Below the pieces are notes generated by a model, which was not told where the DNA came from, did not search any database, and saw only the letters and a list, made by a program, of their open reading frames with translations. From Terriglobales bacterium (GTDB taxonomy: Bacteria > Acidobacteriota > Terriglobia > Terriglobales > Acidobacteriaceae): a stretch of 39,583 bases of DNA. Of this stretch, positions 8,659-16,713 are shown one piece after another. The DNA is taken from assembly GCA_025934025.1 (NCBI GenBank), contig JAICYU010000007.1, positions 1 through 39,583 on the forward strand, read 5' to 3'. Position 1 is the first letter of the stretch. Every line of letters begins with the position of its first letter. Both the position numbers and the translations under genes were made by a program.

Positions 8659-9036
8659 ATGTACGAGGTCACAGTAGAAGATTCGTTTGCGGCGGGGCAC
8701 TATCTCCGGAATTATCGGGGCAAGTGCGAGAACCCGCACGGGCACAACTACAAAGTCCGTGTGACGCTGCGCGGCGCTGAACTGGACAAGGCCGGCCTGC
8801 TGCTCGATTTCAAAGATCTGAAGGAAGTCATGAAGCGAGTGATTGACCGGCTCGACCACCAGATGCTGAATGAGATTGAGCCCTTCACGGTGTTGAATCC
8901 ATCAGCGGAAAATCTCGCGCGCTACTTCTATGAGCAGGCGAATACGCGGCTCAAGACTGTGACGAGCGGCCGGGTGAACGTGAAAGACGTTACCATCTGG
9001 GAGACTGACGCTACGACCGCGCTCTATACGGAGTAG
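8659..9036 (+). CDS. queD: 6-carboxy-5,6,7,8-tetrahydropterin synthase QueD
   Basis: 125 residues. QueD converts dihydroneopterin triphosphate to 6-carboxytetrahydropterin, an early step to queuosine and other 7-deazapurines. The zinc histidines are H14 (FAAGH), H27 and H29 (PHGHNY). C23 in the GKCENPHGH block is the expected catalytic cysteine. LDFKDLK (49-55), LDHQMLN (65-71), PSAEN (81-85) and WETD near the end complete the family pattern. ATG at 8659 is preferred over an upstream TTG at 8632 because AGGGAG lies at 8649-8654 and the known N-terminus starts at MYEVTVEDSF. It is followed 18 bp later by queE, and queC comes next, so the three form a pathway cluster. No preQ1 riboswitch fold was recognised upstream. 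Confidence 0.95.
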   Translation: MYEVTVEDSFAAGHYLRNYRGKCENPHGHNYKVRVTLRGAELDKAGLLLDFKDLKEVMKRVIDRLDHQMLNEIEPFTVLNPSAENLARYFYEQANTRLKTVTSGRVNVKDVTIWETDATTALYTE

Positions 9037-9054
9037 TTATGCTCCTCTTCTCGA

Positions 9055-9735
9055 ATGCAGATTATTGAGATCTACCGTTCCATTCAGGGCGAGTCATCGT
9101 TCGCCGGGGTGCCGTGCATTTTCGTGCGCCTGGCGACCTGCAATCTGCGCTGCGTCTGGTGTGACAGCGAGTACACCTTCAGCGGCGGAAAGAAGTTGAC
9201 GGCGGATGAGGTGGAAGGTGAGGTCCTGCGCCTGAGCAGCGGAGGTCTGCTGGAGTTTACCGGAGGCGAACCGATGTTGCAGGAGCGGGAACTGGCGCCG
9301 CTCATGGAGCGCCTGCTTCACCGCGGCTTTACGTTATTGCTCGAAACCAGCGGCGAGCGTCCTCTGGAGAGAGTGCCGAAAGCGGTACACAAAATTGTAG
9401 ATGTGAAGTGCCCAGGCTCGGGAGAAGGCGGTTCCTTCCGCATGAGCAACCTGGAGACGTTAACACCGAAAGATGAAGTCAAATTTGTGTTGATGGACCG
9501 CAACGACTACGAGTTTGCACGCGACTTTACCCGCCAACACGGGTTAGAGGAGAAAGTAAACAGCGTAATCTTCTCGCCGGCCTTTCGTAAAATTCCGAGC
9601 GCGGAACGTGACAGCACGAATTGCCATCTCGATCCGTGCTGCCTGGCTGCGTGGATTCTCGCGGACAATCTCAACGTCCGGCTTGGGCTTCAGATCCACA
9701 AATTTATCTGGGAACCGGCGATGAAAGGCGTCTAG
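9055..9735 (+). CDS. queE: 7-carboxy-7-deazaguanine synthase QueE (radical SAM)
   Basis: 226 residues. QueE is the radical-SAM enzyme that rearranges 6-carboxytetrahydropterin, the QueD product, to 7-carboxy-7-deazaguanine, which QueC then uses. The cluster cysteines form the CX3CX2C motif C29-NLR-C33-VW-C36, preceded by the typical IYRSIQGES start. The SAM-binding motif TGGEP is at 69-73. ETSGE and DVKCPGSGE are also family blocks. The C-terminal part contains NCHLDPCCLAAWIL, a cysteine-bearing segment whose role I cannot assign. The gene sits 18 bp after queD, and queC starts 108 bp downstream. Confidence 0.95.
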   Translation: MQIIEIYRSIQGESSFAGVPCIFVRLATCNLRCVWCDSEYTFSGGKKLTADEVEGEVLRLSSGGLLEFTGGEPMLQERELAPLMERLLHRGFTLLLETSGERPLERVPKAVHKIVDVKCPGSGEGGSFRMSNLETLTPKDEVKFVLMDRNDYEFARDFTRQHGLEEKVNSVIFSPAFRKIPSAERDSTNCHLDPCCLAAWILADNLNVRLGLQIHKFIWEPAMKGV

Positions 9736-9843
9736 AGGGGTGTTCGTGGAGGATTTTGAGATAATTCTCTGCACGCCCAGGGCAGCTATTCTGTTTGCTG
9801 CGCCATCGAATTTGAAACCGGCAAGTGCGAGCTCAGGGTTTTT

Positions 9844-10566
9844 GTGACCATAGGTAAAAAGCCAAAATCTATTGTTCTGCTGAGTGGAGGCATGGATTCG
9901 TGTGTCTGTGCGGCGCTGGCGGCCCGGGACACCGATGCTGCGGCTCTCCACATTAGCTACGGACAGCGCACCGAGCACCGGGAGCGACATGCGTTCGAGC
10001 GTATTTGCGACCGGCTGGGTATTGAACGCCGTCTGGCGTTGACGAATGAAGCGCTGGCGATTATCGGGGGTTCCGCGCTGACCGATACAGAAATCGCAGT
10101 GCCGGTGGCGCGCGAGGAGATTGGCCACGGGAAGGTCCCGGTCACCTACGTTCCGTTCCGCAACGCCCATTTTCTATCGGCGGCGGTGAGTTGGGCGGAA
10201 GTTGACGGCGCAGCGAAGATTTACATCGGAGCCGTGGCGCAGGACAGCTCAGGCTATCCGGATTGTAGGCCGTCCTATTACGAAGCATTCAATGAGCTGG
10301 TGCGCCAGGGAACGCGCGAGGGCAACATTGAGGTCGTCACGCCGCTCATCAATCTTTCCAAGGCCGAGATTGTGAAGCTGGGGCTGGAATTGAATGCTCC
10401 GCTGGAGCTGACCTGGTCCTGCTACAGCCGCGAAGATCGAGCCTGCGGGATTTGTGAAAGTTGTGTGTTGCGGATGCGGGCGTTTGCGGAAGCGGGCGCA
10501 CCTGATCCGGTACCCTATATGGAGCAGTTGTTCAGGAGCCAAGTTCAAGCCGGAGGCAAAGTATGA
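9844..10566 (+). CDS. queC: 7-cyano-7-deazaguanine (preQ0) synthase QueC
   Basis: 240 residues. QueC is an ATP-dependent amidotransferase-like enzyme that turns 7-carboxy-7-deazaguanine into preQ0. The PP-loop SGGMDS is at 14-19. The zinc site is formed by C193, C201, C204 and C207 (SCYSREDRACGICESC). YVPFRNAHFLSAA and AQDSSGYPDCRP are QueC blocks. The start is GTG at 9844, chosen because KSIVLLSGGMDS begins 8 codons later as in relatives; AGGG lies about 6 bp before it. Its TGA stop overlaps the ATG of the next gene as ATGA (10563-10566). queF, which would complete preQ1 synthesis, is not in this window. Confidence 0.95.
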   Translation: MTIGKKPKSIVLLSGGMDSCVCAALAARDTDAAALHISYGQRTEHRERHAFERICDRLGIERRLALTNEALAIIGGSALTDTEIAVPVAREEIGHGKVPVTYVPFRNAHFLSAAVSWAEVDGAAKIYIGAVAQDSSGYPDCRPSYYEAFNELVRQGTREGNIEVVTPLINLSKAEIVKLGLELNAPLELTWSCYSREDRACGICESCVLRMRAFAEAGAPDPVPYMEQLFRSQVQAGGKV

Positions 10567-11630
10567 AGACACAAACAAGATTCGTTCTGATGGCATTGTT
10601 GTTTGCCTTGAGTGCAGTTGTCGCGTGGCCGCAGACCGCTACGGTGAAAGGAACTGTCACCCAGGCCGGCAAACCGGTTCCCGGTGCGCAGATCGTGATG
10701 ACCAGGATGGATAACGGGCAGAAGTACAAGATCAAGGCTGGAAGCGACGGCACCTTCACTATGGTGGGCGTTGGGATCGCAAATTACGAGATTGATGTGC
10801 TTGGGGCCAATGGTGAAAAGATTTACTCGGAAAAGCGGACGGTGACACCAGGAGACGATGGCTTCGCGCATCTGGCACTTGAGATCAGCGCTGGCGGCGG
10901 CATGACCGAGGAGCAGCGCAAAGCCATTGAAGCCCATAACGCCAAAGCACAAAACATGAATGTGCTGATCAAGCAGGCGCAGGACGCGATGAACCAGAAG
11001 AACTGGCAAGCCGCGGAACAGCCACTGCAGCAGTTGGTTGCCGCGGACCCGAACGACTACGAGTACTACAACGCCCTTGGCAGTACCGAATTCAATCTAG
11101 GCAAGTTTGATGCAGCACTGGAAAGTTTCCAGAAAGGAATCCAGGCAGCGGAGAACACCAAGCCGGACCCCCAAAAACCTGCCACCGATCCAGTAAAAGT
11201 GAAGGCGGCGCTCACCTCCATGCTGACTCAGGAAGGCAACAGCTACGTGAAGCTGAATAAGAGCGCTGAGGCTGCCCAAGCCTTCAAGAAGGCGGCTGCG
11301 GCTTCGCCGGGAGGGCCGGCGGCCTACAATCTTTGCGTCGTGAACTACAATTCCGGGAACGCGCAGGAAGGAATTCCGGCGTGTGATCAGGCAATCACTG
11401 CTGATCCTAACAATGCGAATGCTTATTTTCTGAAAGGCTCGCTGATGATGCAGCAGAGCAAACAAGGAAAAGACGGCAAACTGGAAGCCCCGGACGGCAC
11501 AGCCGAAGCACTCAACAAATATCTGGAACTCGAGCCGGACGGACCGCATGCCAACGACGCCAAGCAGATGCTGCAATATATTGGCGCCAAGATTGAAACT
11601 ACCTACAAATCCGGAAAAAAGAAGAAGTAA
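10563..11630 (+). CDS. Secreted carboxypeptidase-regulatory-like/TPR protein
   Basis: 355 residues. A signal peptide is clear: MKTQTR, a hydrophobic stretch to about residue 21, then a likely cut near AWPQ-TA (24/25). Residues about 26-110 form a carboxypeptidase-regulatory-like beta-sandwich (TVKGTVTQAGKPVPGAQIVM... DGTFTMVGV). After a Gly-rich joint (SAGGG) come TPR helices: a unit near 137-195 with the DPNDYEYYNALGSTEFNLGKFDAAL pattern, and more at about 222-320 (DPNNANAYFLKGSLM). The tail is lysine-rich (KSGKKKK). The ATGA overlap with queC implies coupled translation, although no link between a periplasmic TPR protein and deazaguanine synthesis is known to me. It is probably a periplasmic scaffold; the partner is unknown. 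Confidence 0.85.
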   Translation: MKTQTRFVLMALLFALSAVVAWPQTATVKGTVTQAGKPVPGAQIVMTRMDNGQKYKIKAGSDGTFTMVGVGIANYEIDVLGANGEKIYSEKRTVTPGDDGFAHLALEISAGGGMTEEQRKAIEAHNAKAQNMNVLIKQAQDAMNQKNWQAAEQPLQQLVAADPNDYEYYNALGSTEFNLGKFDAALESFQKGIQAAENTKPDPQKPATDPVKVKAALTSMLTQEGNSYVKLNKSAEAAQAFKKAAAASPGGPAAYNLCVVNYNSGNAQEGIPACDQAITADPNNANAYFLKGSLMMQQSKQGKDGKLEAPDGTAEALNKYLELEPDGPHANDAKQMLQYIGAKIETTYKSGKKKK

Positions 11631-11671
11631 GCTGAACCAGCAAGACCACCTGACCGCATTTCCGGTGAGAG

Positions 11672-12912
11672 ATGGCCAGCCAACCTCAGAGCGCTGCAAT
11701 TCTCAGCTTCGATCAGGCATGCGATCGAGTTCGGCAGTATTGCAGCGCACTCGAGCCGCCCAGCACTGAAACAGTTCTTCTCAGTAATGCCTTGGGCCGA
11801 GTGCTGGGTGAAGCGGTCAAGGCTGATCGCGACTTTCCCCCCTTTTCCGCTCCACGCGAGATGGCTATGCCGTTCGCGCCGCTGATCTCGAGCGATTACC
11901 TTCCACGTTAAAAGTAATTGGCCAAATCAAGGCCGGCGGCAGGTTCACCGGCGCAGTGAGTTCAGGTGAAGCAGTTGAGATCATGACCGGCGCGGCGGTC
12001 CCTTCCGGAACTGACGCCGTGGTCATGGTAGAGCACGTAAGCCGTGATGGTGACAAGTTGAGCGTAGCGAGGTCCGTTAAGCGCGGCGAGAATGTGGTCG
12101 CTCAAGGCGCTGAGGCCAAAGCCGGGCAGGAGTTGCTCTCCCGCGGAACACGGATCGGTCCGGCTCAAATCGCGATGCTCGCCGCAGTAGGAAAAGCGAA
12201 TGTGACTCTCTACAAGAAGCCGTCGGTCGCTGTGCTCGCAACGGGCGACGAACTGGTTGAGGTAGATCAAACTCCCGGTCCGCAGCAAATTCGAAACAGC
12301 AACAGCTATTCGCTGGAAGCCAAAGTGACACAGTACGGGGGCAAGCCTGTACGCCTGCCCATTGCTCCCGACGAAGAACGCAAGCTGATTACTCTGATCC
12401 GCGCCGGGTTGGAAAACTCTGAGATGCTGCTTCTTTCGGGCGGCGTCTCCATGGGAAAATTTGATCTGGTGGAAGCGGCCTTGGCAAAGCTGGGCGCGAC
12501 ATTCTTCTTTACAGGGGCGGAGATCCAACCGGGACGGCCGGTGGTCTTTGGCGAACTCAAAGCAAGTGGGCTGAAGATTCCATTCTTCGGGCTGCCGGGC
12601 AATCCGGTTTCTGTGATGGTTACCTTTGACCTTTTTGCAAGACCGGTTATGCAGGCCCTGGCTGGAGCACGAACTGAAAGGCTGGCCACCACGAAAGCCC
12701 GGCTTGGGGCACAGCTCAAGACCAAGACCGGACTCACGCGCTTTCTCCCTGCCACTCTGAGCGCAGGAGTGTTCGATCCCCAAGTTGAGGTGGTTCCGTG
12801 GAAGGGATCGGGTGACATGCTGGCCATGGCACACGCAAATTGTTATCTTGTAGTCCCGCCCGATAGGGAACAGCTTGAGGCGGGAGAAATGGTTTCAGTT
12901 CTGGTCCCCTGA
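11672..12912 (+). pseudogene. moeA: Molybdopterin molybdenumtransferase MoeA, split by a one-base frameshift
   Basis: MoeA inserts molybdate into adenylated molybdopterin. The first frame (ATG 11672) gives a normal start through ADRDFPPF, then runs wrong to a TAA at 11909-11911. From 11848 the next frame continues RSTRDGYAVRAADLERLPS, then the IKAGGRF block, and on through GEAVEIMTGAAVPSGTDAVVMVEH, GDELVE, LLLSGGVSMGKFDL and PFFGLPGNPVSVMV to 12912. The expected PPF-x-RS-x-x-DGYA motif is restored by adding one base at about 11846-11848, beside CCCCCCTTTTCC. The total of 1241 nt is one short of 414 codons. The rest is undamaged, so a sequencing error or very recent mutation is likely. The 3' frame alone can be read from an internal GTG at 11956. 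The TGA overlaps the moaC ATG (TGATG). Confidence 0.88.
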
Positions 12913-13406
12913 TGCCTGCCAGGAAAAGGACACTCTCTCATTATCGCGCCGGAGGCGAAGCCACCATGGTGGATGTCTCAGCCAAGAATGTGACCCGGCG
13001 TGAAGCGGAAGCCAGCGCGTTTGTAGAGATGTCGAGCGAAGTGCTGAAAGCGCTGCCCCGGAATCCGAAGGGGGACCCTCTTGAGATCGCAAGGTTCGCG
13101 GGCATTTCCGCTGCCAAGCGCACGGCGGAACTGATACCTATGTGTCATCAGTTGCCGCTCTCTTTCGTTGATGTGACTACCCGTGTGTGCGAAAATGGCG
13201 TAAAGATCCACTCACGTGCCATCACCACTGCTCAGACCGGAGTGGAAATGGAGGCGCTGGTAGCTGCCAGCGTTGCCGCGCTCACCGTCTACGACATGTG
13301 CAAGGCCCTGGACAAAGGCATGGTGATCCGGGAAGTAGTCCTGGAAACCAAGTCAGGCGGCAAGAGCGGTGAGTATCGGCGGAAGCGCGTCCCAGATCTA
13401 GAGTAA
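12912..13406 (+). CDS. moaC: Cyclic pyranopterin monophosphate synthase MoaC
   Basis: 164 residues. MoaC converts the MoaA product (3',8-cyclo-GTP) to cyclic pyranopterin monophosphate in molybdenum-cofactor synthesis. Family blocks are [18 protein letters not shown] (15-32), [14 protein letters not shown] (75-88), [10 protein letters not shown] (109-118) and [13 protein letters not shown] (125-137). D128 and K131 fall where the catalytic Asp/Lys are expected. The start ATG at 12912 shares its A with the moeA TGA stop, so the genes are coupled. A response regulator follows 11 bp later. moaA, moaE and moaD are not present in the window. Confidence 0.95.
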   Translation: MPARKRTLSHYRAGGEATMVDVSAKNVTRREAEASAFVEMSSEVLKALPRNPKGDPLEIARFAGISAAKRTAELIPMCHQLPLSFVDVTTRVCENGVKIHSRAITTAQTGVEMEALVAASVAALTVYDMCKALDKGMVIREVVLETKSGGKSGEYRRKRVPDLE

Positions 13407-13417
13407 GAGCAGGTTTC

Positions 13418-14167
13418 ATGCCCAGCAACGTCAAGGTCTTGATCGTAGACGACAATCCAATGATTCTCGAGATGTTACGGGTAGCCGTCGCGCAATTCGC
13501 GACGGTTCAGACCTTGAGTGACGGGGCAGACGCTCTCTTAAAAGCCATTGACGATAAGCCAGACCTGATCCTGGCCGATTATGCAATGGGCGGCGTGGAT
13601 GGTTTGCAACTCCTGCAAAAACTTAAGTCCCGTCCCAATACTGCCGGGATTCCGGTGATCCTGATGGCCGCCAAAGCCGACGTCAACGAAAAGCTGAAAA
13701 CCGTCCAGGACACCGTTGAAGACTTCCTCTCAAAACCATTCTTTATCAAGGAAGCGGCGGCGAAAATCAAGAAGGTGGTGGACAAAATCTCGCTGGAGAA
13801 GATGGCGCGCGAAGCGCCGGCTGATTCCGTGCTGCGCGGCAGTTTGGCGCAGATGAACGTGCTCGATCTGCTGCAATCGCTCGACATGGGCCGCAAGACG
13901 TGCGCGCTCGCCCTGACCAATAACGGTGAGGAATGCCGGATGTACTTCTCTGACGGACAGATCAATCATGCTCAATTCGGCAAGCTCAAGGGTGATGAAG
14001 CCGTCTATAAGGTCCTTACCTGGACGGAGGGCAACTTTGAAATAGACTTCAAGCAGTCGAGTAAAGAGCAGACCACCACTCAGTCTACCCAGGGACTACT
14101 GCTGGAAGGTTTGCGGCTGCTGGACGAAGCCAATCGCGACGCTGAAGAGAACGTCCTTGAGGCCTAG
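13418..14167 (+). CDS. Response regulator: receiver plus PatA-type DUF4388 domain
   Basis: 249 residues. The receiver domain covers about 5-120: acidic pair D11/D12, phospho-acceptor D54 (LILADYAMGG) and K106 (LSKPF). The usual Thr/Ser switch residue is Ala (A84 in VILMAAKAD), which may weaken normal signal coupling. Residues about 134-225 match the DUF4388 pattern of PatA-type regulators: LRGSLAQMNVLDLLQSLDMGRKTCALAL, then a YFSDGQINHAQFGKLKGDEAVYKVLTWTEGNFEID block. That domain is common in gliding/developmental regulators and Acidobacteria; it carries no recognised DNA-binding motif. It lies between moaC (11 bp before) and mogA (2 bp after), inside a molybdenum-cofactor operon. No histidine kinase is nearby. 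Confidence 0.87.
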   Translation: MPSNVKVLIVDDNPMILEMLRVAVAQFATVQTLSDGADALLKAIDDKPDLILADYAMGGVDGLQLLQKLKSRPNTAGIPVILMAAKADVNEKLKTVQDTVEDFLSKPFFIKEAAAKIKKVVDKISLEKMAREAPADSVLRGSLAQMNVLDLLQSLDMGRKTCALALTNNGEECRMYFSDGQINHAQFGKLKGDEAVYKVLTWTEGNFEIDFKQSSKEQTTTQSTQGLLLEGLRLLDEANRDAEENVLEA

Positions 14168-14169
14168 AA

Positions 14170-14643
14170 GTGAAAACGGCGTCTGTCCTTACCATCAGCG
14201 ATTCCGCCTTCCAAGGCTCGCGTGAGGATCTCTCCGGTCCTGCCGTCGCGCAACGGCTTAAAGCGGCCGGGTTCAAAGTGGTCCATAGCAGCATCCTTCC
14301 TGACGAGTTAGATCAGATTCAGGCCAGGATCATCGAATGTGCCGAGATCACGCGGATGATTGTAACTACCGGAGGGACCGGCGTGGCGGCGCGAGACGTT
14401 ACGCCGGAAGCAACCAAAGGAGTGATTGAGCGGCAGATCGAGGGCATCCCTGAAAGGATGAGGTCTGAAGGCAGCAAGAAGACCCCGCTTGCCGCCCTGA
14501 GCCGCGGCATCTGCGGGATCAGGGGTAAGTCATTGATTCTTAACCTACCAGGCAATCCGGCAGGCGCCACTGAATCACTTGATAGCGTCTCCAGTCTTCT
14601 GGCACACGTCCTTGATCTGCTGGACGGCAAGACCGGTCATTGA
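14170..14643 (+). CDS. mogA: Molybdopterin adenylyltransferase MogA/MoaB-type
   Basis: 157 residues. Proteins of this fold adenylate molybdopterin before MoeA adds molybdenum. Visible blocks are VLTISDSAF (6-14), TTGGTGVAARDVTPEA (66-81, the molybdopterin-binding TGGTG loop and the DVTPE motif), and SLILNLPGNPAGATESL near the C-terminus. The start is GTG at 14170, two bases after the preceding stop; GAGG lies about 7-11 bp upstream. It is the last gene of this molybdenum-cofactor run and converges on carD with a 5-bp gap. MogA and bacterial MoaB cannot be fully separated by eye; the function is the same class. Confidence 0.9.
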   Translation: MKTASVLTISDSAFQGSREDLSGPAVAQRLKAAGFKVVHSSILPDELDQIQARIIECAEITRMIVTTGGTGVAARDVTPEATKGVIERQIEGIPERMRSEGSKKTPLAALSRGICGIRGKSLILNLPGNPAGATESLDSVSSLLAHVLDLLDGKTGH

Positions 14644-14648
14644 GGGAC

Positions 14649-15179
14649 CTAGGCGTCTGCGGTGATTTCCGGGAACTTCAGCCTGCATTTGCTCAGGGCC
14701 TTGTTGAGCATGCCCTCAATCTCGGGCTCTTCGGAGTTTTTCGCCATGGCCAGCTCCGTTATCAGGAGATAGCGCGCCCGGTCCAGCATCTTCTTCTCGC
14801 GGAACGAGAGCGGCTTTTCTTTGGCCAACAAGAGCAGGCTTTTCAGCACGATAGCCACTTCCAGCAGCGAGCCCGTCCGCATTTTGTCTGAATTTTCCTT
14901 GAACCGGCACTTCCAATCCTGGTTGCTGTCGCACTTGCCGTCCATCAGAAAACTCATGATCTTCTGCACTTCGCCGTTCTTGACCACGGGACGCAGCCCT
15001 ACCACGTTCACATTGCTGAACGGGACTTCAACTTTCAGGCTGCTGGCTTTGATCTTGAGCAGGTAAAACTTCTGCACGATTGGTCCGATGGTGCGGCTGC
15101 TGATCTGTTCGATAACTCCGACACCATGATTCGGGTAAACAACCTTGTCGCCGACTTGGAAATTCAGAATACCATTCAT
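14649..15179 (-). CDS. carD: CarD/CdnL-family RNA-polymerase-binding transcription regulator
   Basis: 176 residues. CarD/CdnL proteins bind the RNA polymerase beta subunit with an N-terminal Tudor-like domain and stabilise open complexes, notably at rRNA promoters. The N-terminal domain reads FQVGDKVVYPNHGVGVIEQI, with LKIKASSLKVEVPFSNVNVVGLRPV after it. The C-terminal helical DNA-binding part includes GSLLEVAIVLKSLLLLAKEKPLSFREKKMLDRARYLL, the usual leucine/lysine-rich helices. ATG at 15179 is chosen because the conserved sequence begins there; an in-frame TTG at 15224 would add 15 unconserved residues and overlaps the promoter. It diverges from greA, another polymerase-acting factor. Confidence 0.93.
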   Translation of the reverse strand: MNGILNFQVGDKVVYPNHGVGVIEQISSRTIGPIVQKFYLLKIKASSLKVEVPFSNVNVVGLRPVVKNGEVQKIMSFLMDGKCDSNQDWKCRFKENSDKMRTGSLLEVAIVLKSLLLLAKEKPLSFREKKMLDRARYLLITELAMAKNSEEPEIEGMLNKALSKCRLKFPEITADA

Positions 15180-15229
15180 GAAACCACCCAGATAGGACTC
15201 TCTTGCAGGGGAAGGGCTAGACAAAAAAC

Positions 15230-15258
15230 ATTATAAACTTTGTTGTTCCTTTCTGCAG
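15230..15258 (-). promoter_or_regulatory. Candidate carD promoter (consensus -10)
   Basis: On the minus strand TATAAT, a perfect -10 hexamer, lies at 15230-15235, about 50 bp before the carD ATG. The -35 position about 17 bp upstream holds CTGCAG, a poor match, so only the -10 supports the call. CarD-family activators often act at promoters with weak -35 elements, so autoregulation is possible but purely inferred. Confidence 0.4.
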
Positions 15259-15452
15259 CTTTTATAACTGTAAGCTCCGGTTTGATTTATTTCTTGAAAC
15301 GCTCCGCTCAAAGCTCCCTAAAGTGTTAGAAGCACATAGCTTTCGCGCAGGTGCCTGGAATTCCACAACGCGTCAGTGCCGGCGCTGAGGTTTATAATTG
15401 CTTTTTCATTCATCCCGGTCAGTTGCAGACCGCAGGAGTTTTTCTTCCCCCA

Positions 15453-15926
15453 ATGCCGGAGCACATCAAGAGAAAGCTGGAAGAGGAAATTCGCGCCTTG
15501 GAGCACGAGCTTGCCCATGAACTCCCGAAGGAAATAAAGAAAGCCGTTGCCATGGGAGACCTGAGTGAAAACGCCGAGTACCACATGGCCAAGCAGCGGC
15601 AGGAGTTTGTGAATGCGCGTCTCGGCCAGCTCAAGAAACGCATGAGCGAGCTGGCGCTGGTGAATCTGTCCAATATTCCCAAGGACCGCGTGGCCTTCGG
15701 CTCGCGCATTCGCGTCTTTGACAACGCCAAGGACGAAGAACTCGAATACAAGCTGGTGACCAGCGAAGAATCCGACGTGACCAAGGGGCTCATCTCTACT
15801 ACGTCGCCCATCGGCAAGGCGCTCATGGGCAAGAAAGTGGGAGACACTGCGGTAGTGGTCACTCCCAACGGCAAGCGCGAAATGGAAATTCTGGGGCTCA
15901 CCACCATCCACGACGAGGCGCAATGA
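15453..15926 (+). CDS. greA: Transcript cleavage/elongation factor GreA
   Basis: 157 residues. GreA rescues backtracked RNA polymerase by stimulating transcript cleavage. The N-terminal coiled coil starts MPEHIKRKLEEEIRALEHEL and carries the family signature MGDLSENAEYHMAKQRQEF, with the acidic tip residues in GDLSENAEY. The C-terminal FKBP-like domain includes GSRIRVFD, YKLVTSEESD, ISTTSPIGKALMGKKVGDTAVV and a short last strand. ATG at 15453 is chosen because family members begin there; the upstream in-frame extension from 15351 is not conserved-looking. GGAG lies about 14 bp upstream, which is long for a ribosome site. Its TGA overlaps the next gene's ATG (ATGA, 15923-15926). Confidence 0.93.
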   Translation: MPEHIKRKLEEEIRALEHELAHELPKEIKKAVAMGDLSENAEYHMAKQRQEFVNARLGQLKKRMSELALVNLSNIPKDRVAFGSRIRVFDNAKDEELEYKLVTSEESDVTKGLISTTSPIGKALMGKKVGDTAVVVTPNGKREMEILGLTTIHDEAQ

Positions 15927-16651
15927 CCTGGACCGGAGCGTTTGGACGAGGTTGCCGCGTGCTGCTGCACGCAATTGTCCGCTATCTGGCGCTCAAGCGC
16001 ATCTCGCCCAACGTGCTTACTTTTATCGGGCTGGTCATCAACATCATCGCCGCTATCCTTTTCGGATACGCCAACTCGGGCAACTACCAGCGCATGTTTG
16101 TTTACGCCGGACTGGTCATCATCGGCGCCGGCATCTTTGACATGGTGGATGGCCGGGTGGCCCGGGCGACGAATCAGGTCACTACCTTCGGCGGCTTTTT
16201 CGATTCCGTCATTGACCGCTATAGCGACGTTGCTCTCTTCTTCGGGTTGCTGGTTTATTACGCGCGCGCCGGGCACTTCTTTTATCTGCTGCTGGTTGCT
16301 TTCGTGATGGTCAGCTCCGTGATGGTGAGTTATACGCGGGCGCGGGCGGAATCGCTGATCGGCTCGTGCAAAGTCGGCTTTATGGAGCGCCCGGAACGAA
16401 TCGTGCTGGTCATTATCGGAGCGCTCTTTGCCCGCTGGGGAGCCATGGCTCCGGTGCTCTGGATTCTTGCTGTTCTCTCGACGATCACCATCATCCACCG
16501 CATCGCCTACACCTACCAGCAAACCCGCATTCTTGACGCCAAAGCAGCCGAAGAAGCCGCCGCCAAATCAGAGCCGGTGCCAGCCGCTGCTTCCCAAGCC
16601 GCGAAGCAGCAACAATCCGGTCAGCGCACGCAAGCGCCTTCGTTCAACTGA
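15923..16651 (+). CDS. CDP-alcohol phosphatidyltransferase (possible inositol/archaetidylinositol-phosphate-synthase type)
   Basis: 242 residues, membrane enzyme moving a phosphatidyl group from CDP-diacylglycerol to an alcohol. The complete signature D-x2-DG-x2-AR-x8-G-x3-D-x3-D is present: D73, D76, G77, A80, R81, G90, D94 and D98. Six or so transmembrane segments fit the family (about 29-50, 57-72, 102-118, 120-135, 158-172, 175-195). A basic region precedes SCKVGFMERPERIVLVIIG; such a segment is seen in phosphatidylinositol-phosphate-synthase-like members, which suggests but does not prove the acceptor. The Ala/Gln/Pro-rich C-terminal tail (about 205-242) looks disordered. It is coupled to greA by ATGA, an odd pairing of a transcription factor with a lipid enzyme. 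Confidence 0.87.
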   Translation: MTWTGAFGRGCRVLLHAIVRYLALKRISPNVLTFIGLVINIIAAILFGYANSGNYQRMFVYAGLVIIGAGIFDMVDGRVARATNQVTTFGGFFDSVIDRYSDVALFFGLLVYYARAGHFFYLLLVAFVMVSSVMVSYTRARAESLIGSCKVGFMERPERIVLVIIGALFARWGAMAPVLWILAVLSTITIIHRIAYTYQQTRILDAKAAEEAAAKSEPVPAAASQAAKQQQSGQRTQAPSFN

Positions 16652-16713
16652 TTCCCCTGAACAATGCTGAAGCTAAACAAGAGAGCCGGTTGGTACAATA
16701 ATTACATCAGCAG

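Noticed and set aside
11631-11671. Moco riboswitch before moeA
   Set aside because: The gap is only 41 bp, far too short for that structure.
11834-11850. Programmed -1 frameshift in moeA
   Set aside because: The sequence does not give a proper X-XXY-YYZ slippery heptamer in the reading frame at the needed point, and MoeA is not known to use frameshifting; a one-base loss is simpler.
15419-16522. A 367-codon minus-strand frame across greA and the phosphatidyltransferase
   Set aside because: Antisense shadow of two well-identified genes; no signal, motif or promoter of its own.
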